The translations under genes were made by a program, and so were the position numbers. From assembly GCA_003492055.1 (NCBI GenBank), contig DMZE01000288.1, forward strand, positions 1 to 7,248: DNA of 7,248 nt. The letters are read 5' to 3'. The first letter of the stretch is position 1; every line of letters begins with the position of its first letter. The notes under the pieces were generated by a model. That model was not told the origin of the DNA and did no database searches. It saw only the letters and a list, made by a program, of their open reading frames with translations. Shown piece after piece: positions 6,770 to 7,248 of the stretch. Source of the DNA: Cellvibrionales bacterium (GTDB lineage Bacteria > Pseudomonadota > Gammaproteobacteria > Pseudomonadales > UBA7434).

Positions 6770-7180
6770 ATGACTACAGGCACTTGGGATCCCGGCAGCA
6801 AGACAAGCAAGTTGGACGTCAATATTAACCCTGCTTTATTACAGCGTTTCTTGGTGCTGGCTGAAAATAACCAACTATCTGATTTAGCGAATAACATAGA
6901 TGAGCAAGATAAATTGCAATTTGCCATTATGAAGGCCGATTTAACGCAATGGAAAAATGCGCTTAATGATTACAGTGAAACACAGCTTATTGCACTTATA
7001 CGCTTTTTTACTTTAATTGAAATGGCTCTTCCCGAATGGGCAGCTGGCGCAAAATCACCGGTTATTAGCATTAATAAAATACTAAAAAGCCGTGGCCATA
7101 AATTAGAAAAAGACATGCTGCTTTGGATTAAGCAAAATAGCGACAACCGCTTTATCCCTAATGGATCACCGCTACTATAA
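6770..7180 (+). CDS. hypothetical protein, 136 aa, small soluble helical
   Basis: I do not recognise a named family. The frame looks real: GGA sits six bases before the ATG, a perfect -10 box lies upstream, and the protein has a normal globular composition. It seems mostly helical: a polar N-terminus (1-20), helices around 21-41 (PALLQRFLVLAENNQLSDLA), 44-68, 70-86 (a hydrophobic TQLIALIRFFTLIEMAL stretch), then PEWAAGAKSPV, a helix 100-108, and an amphipathic 110-124 segment with LLWIK, ending NSDNRFIPNGSPLL. There is no signal peptide; the hydrophobic stretch at 71-87 is short and contains Arg and Glu, so it is more likely a buried helix than a membrane span. It is transcribed away from the efflux operon. 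The distinct end motif NRFIPNGS suggests a conserved protein rather than a chance frame. Function unknown; divergent position alone does not make it the efflux regulator, and no helix-turn-helix is evident. Confidence 0.8.
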   Translation: MTTGTWDPGSKTSKLDVNINPALLQRFLVLAENNQLSDLANNIDEQDKLQFAIMKADLTQWKNALNDYSETQLIALIRFFTLIEMALPEWAAGAKSPVISINKILKSRGHKLEKDMLLWIKQNSDNRFIPNGSPLL

Positions 7181-7218
7181 TTATGATTAGCTAGTATCAA
7201 TTATGATTAGCTAGTATC
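7179..7218. repeat. exact 20-bp tandem duplication at the end of the unnamed gene
   Basis: The unit aattatgattagctagtatc occurs at 7179-7198 and again at 7199-7218 with no mismatch. The first copy starts with the last two bases of the stop codon TAA (7178-7180). The unit contains TAGCTA and the end bases TGAT/ATC(A), so it has partial dyad symmetry. The remaining 30 bp to the window edge show only a GGTC/GACC pair (7219-7222 and 7237-7240) and no U-tract, so no terminator can be called. Confidence 0.95.
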
Positions 7219-7248
7219 GGTCACTTTTATTATCGAGACCAATGTATA

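Noticed and set aside
6745..7200. Two minus-strand open frames opposite the unnamed + gene
   Set aside because: The + strand frame has a better ribosome site and promoter and a more protein-like composition; the minus frames look like its complement.

Overview
The window looks like chromosomal DNA of a marine-type gammaproteobacterium of moderate GC content. The main clue is an accA-tilS pair on the minus strand, an order typical of gammaproteobacteria, with protein sequences very close in pattern to the gammaproteobacterial versions. I cannot fix the genus from sequence alone. No rRNA, tRNA, insertion sequence, phage gene or CRISPR array is visible.

Layout, in order along the + strand. Positions 1-655 (minus) hold the N-terminal two thirds or less of tilS (tRNA-Ile lysidine synthetase), cut by the window edge. 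Positions 729-1679 (minus) hold complete accA (carboxyltransferase alpha subunit of acetyl-CoA carboxylase). Positions 1680-2003 form a 324-bp non-coding spacer with a good minus-strand promoter candidate for accA-tilS and overlapping GC-rich hairpins. Positions 2004-5186 and 5200-6426 (minus) are a two-gene RND efflux operon, periplasmic adaptor first and inner-membrane permease second, 13 bp apart. No outer-membrane channel gene lies in the window, so the pump probably borrows a TolC-like channel encoded elsewhere. A 30-codon hydrophobic reading frame (6512-6420) overlaps the adaptor start and may be a small membrane protein or a translational leader. Positions 6427-6769 are a divergent control region with a promoter on each strand, a palindrome over the efflux -35 box, and a terminator-like hairpin in the + strand leader. 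Positions 6770-7180 (+) encode a 136-residue soluble protein I cannot name, followed by an exact 20-bp tandem duplication that starts in its stop codon.

In function, accA and tilS are housekeeping genes (fatty acid synthesis and isoleucine tRNA modification). The RND pair is an accessory export module inserted where dnaE often sits upstream of accA. The most interesting signals are the possible small membrane protein at the head of the efflux operon, the loss of the usual TM10 lysine in the permease, and the hairpin in the leader of the unnamed gene. None of these amounts to a proven new system.
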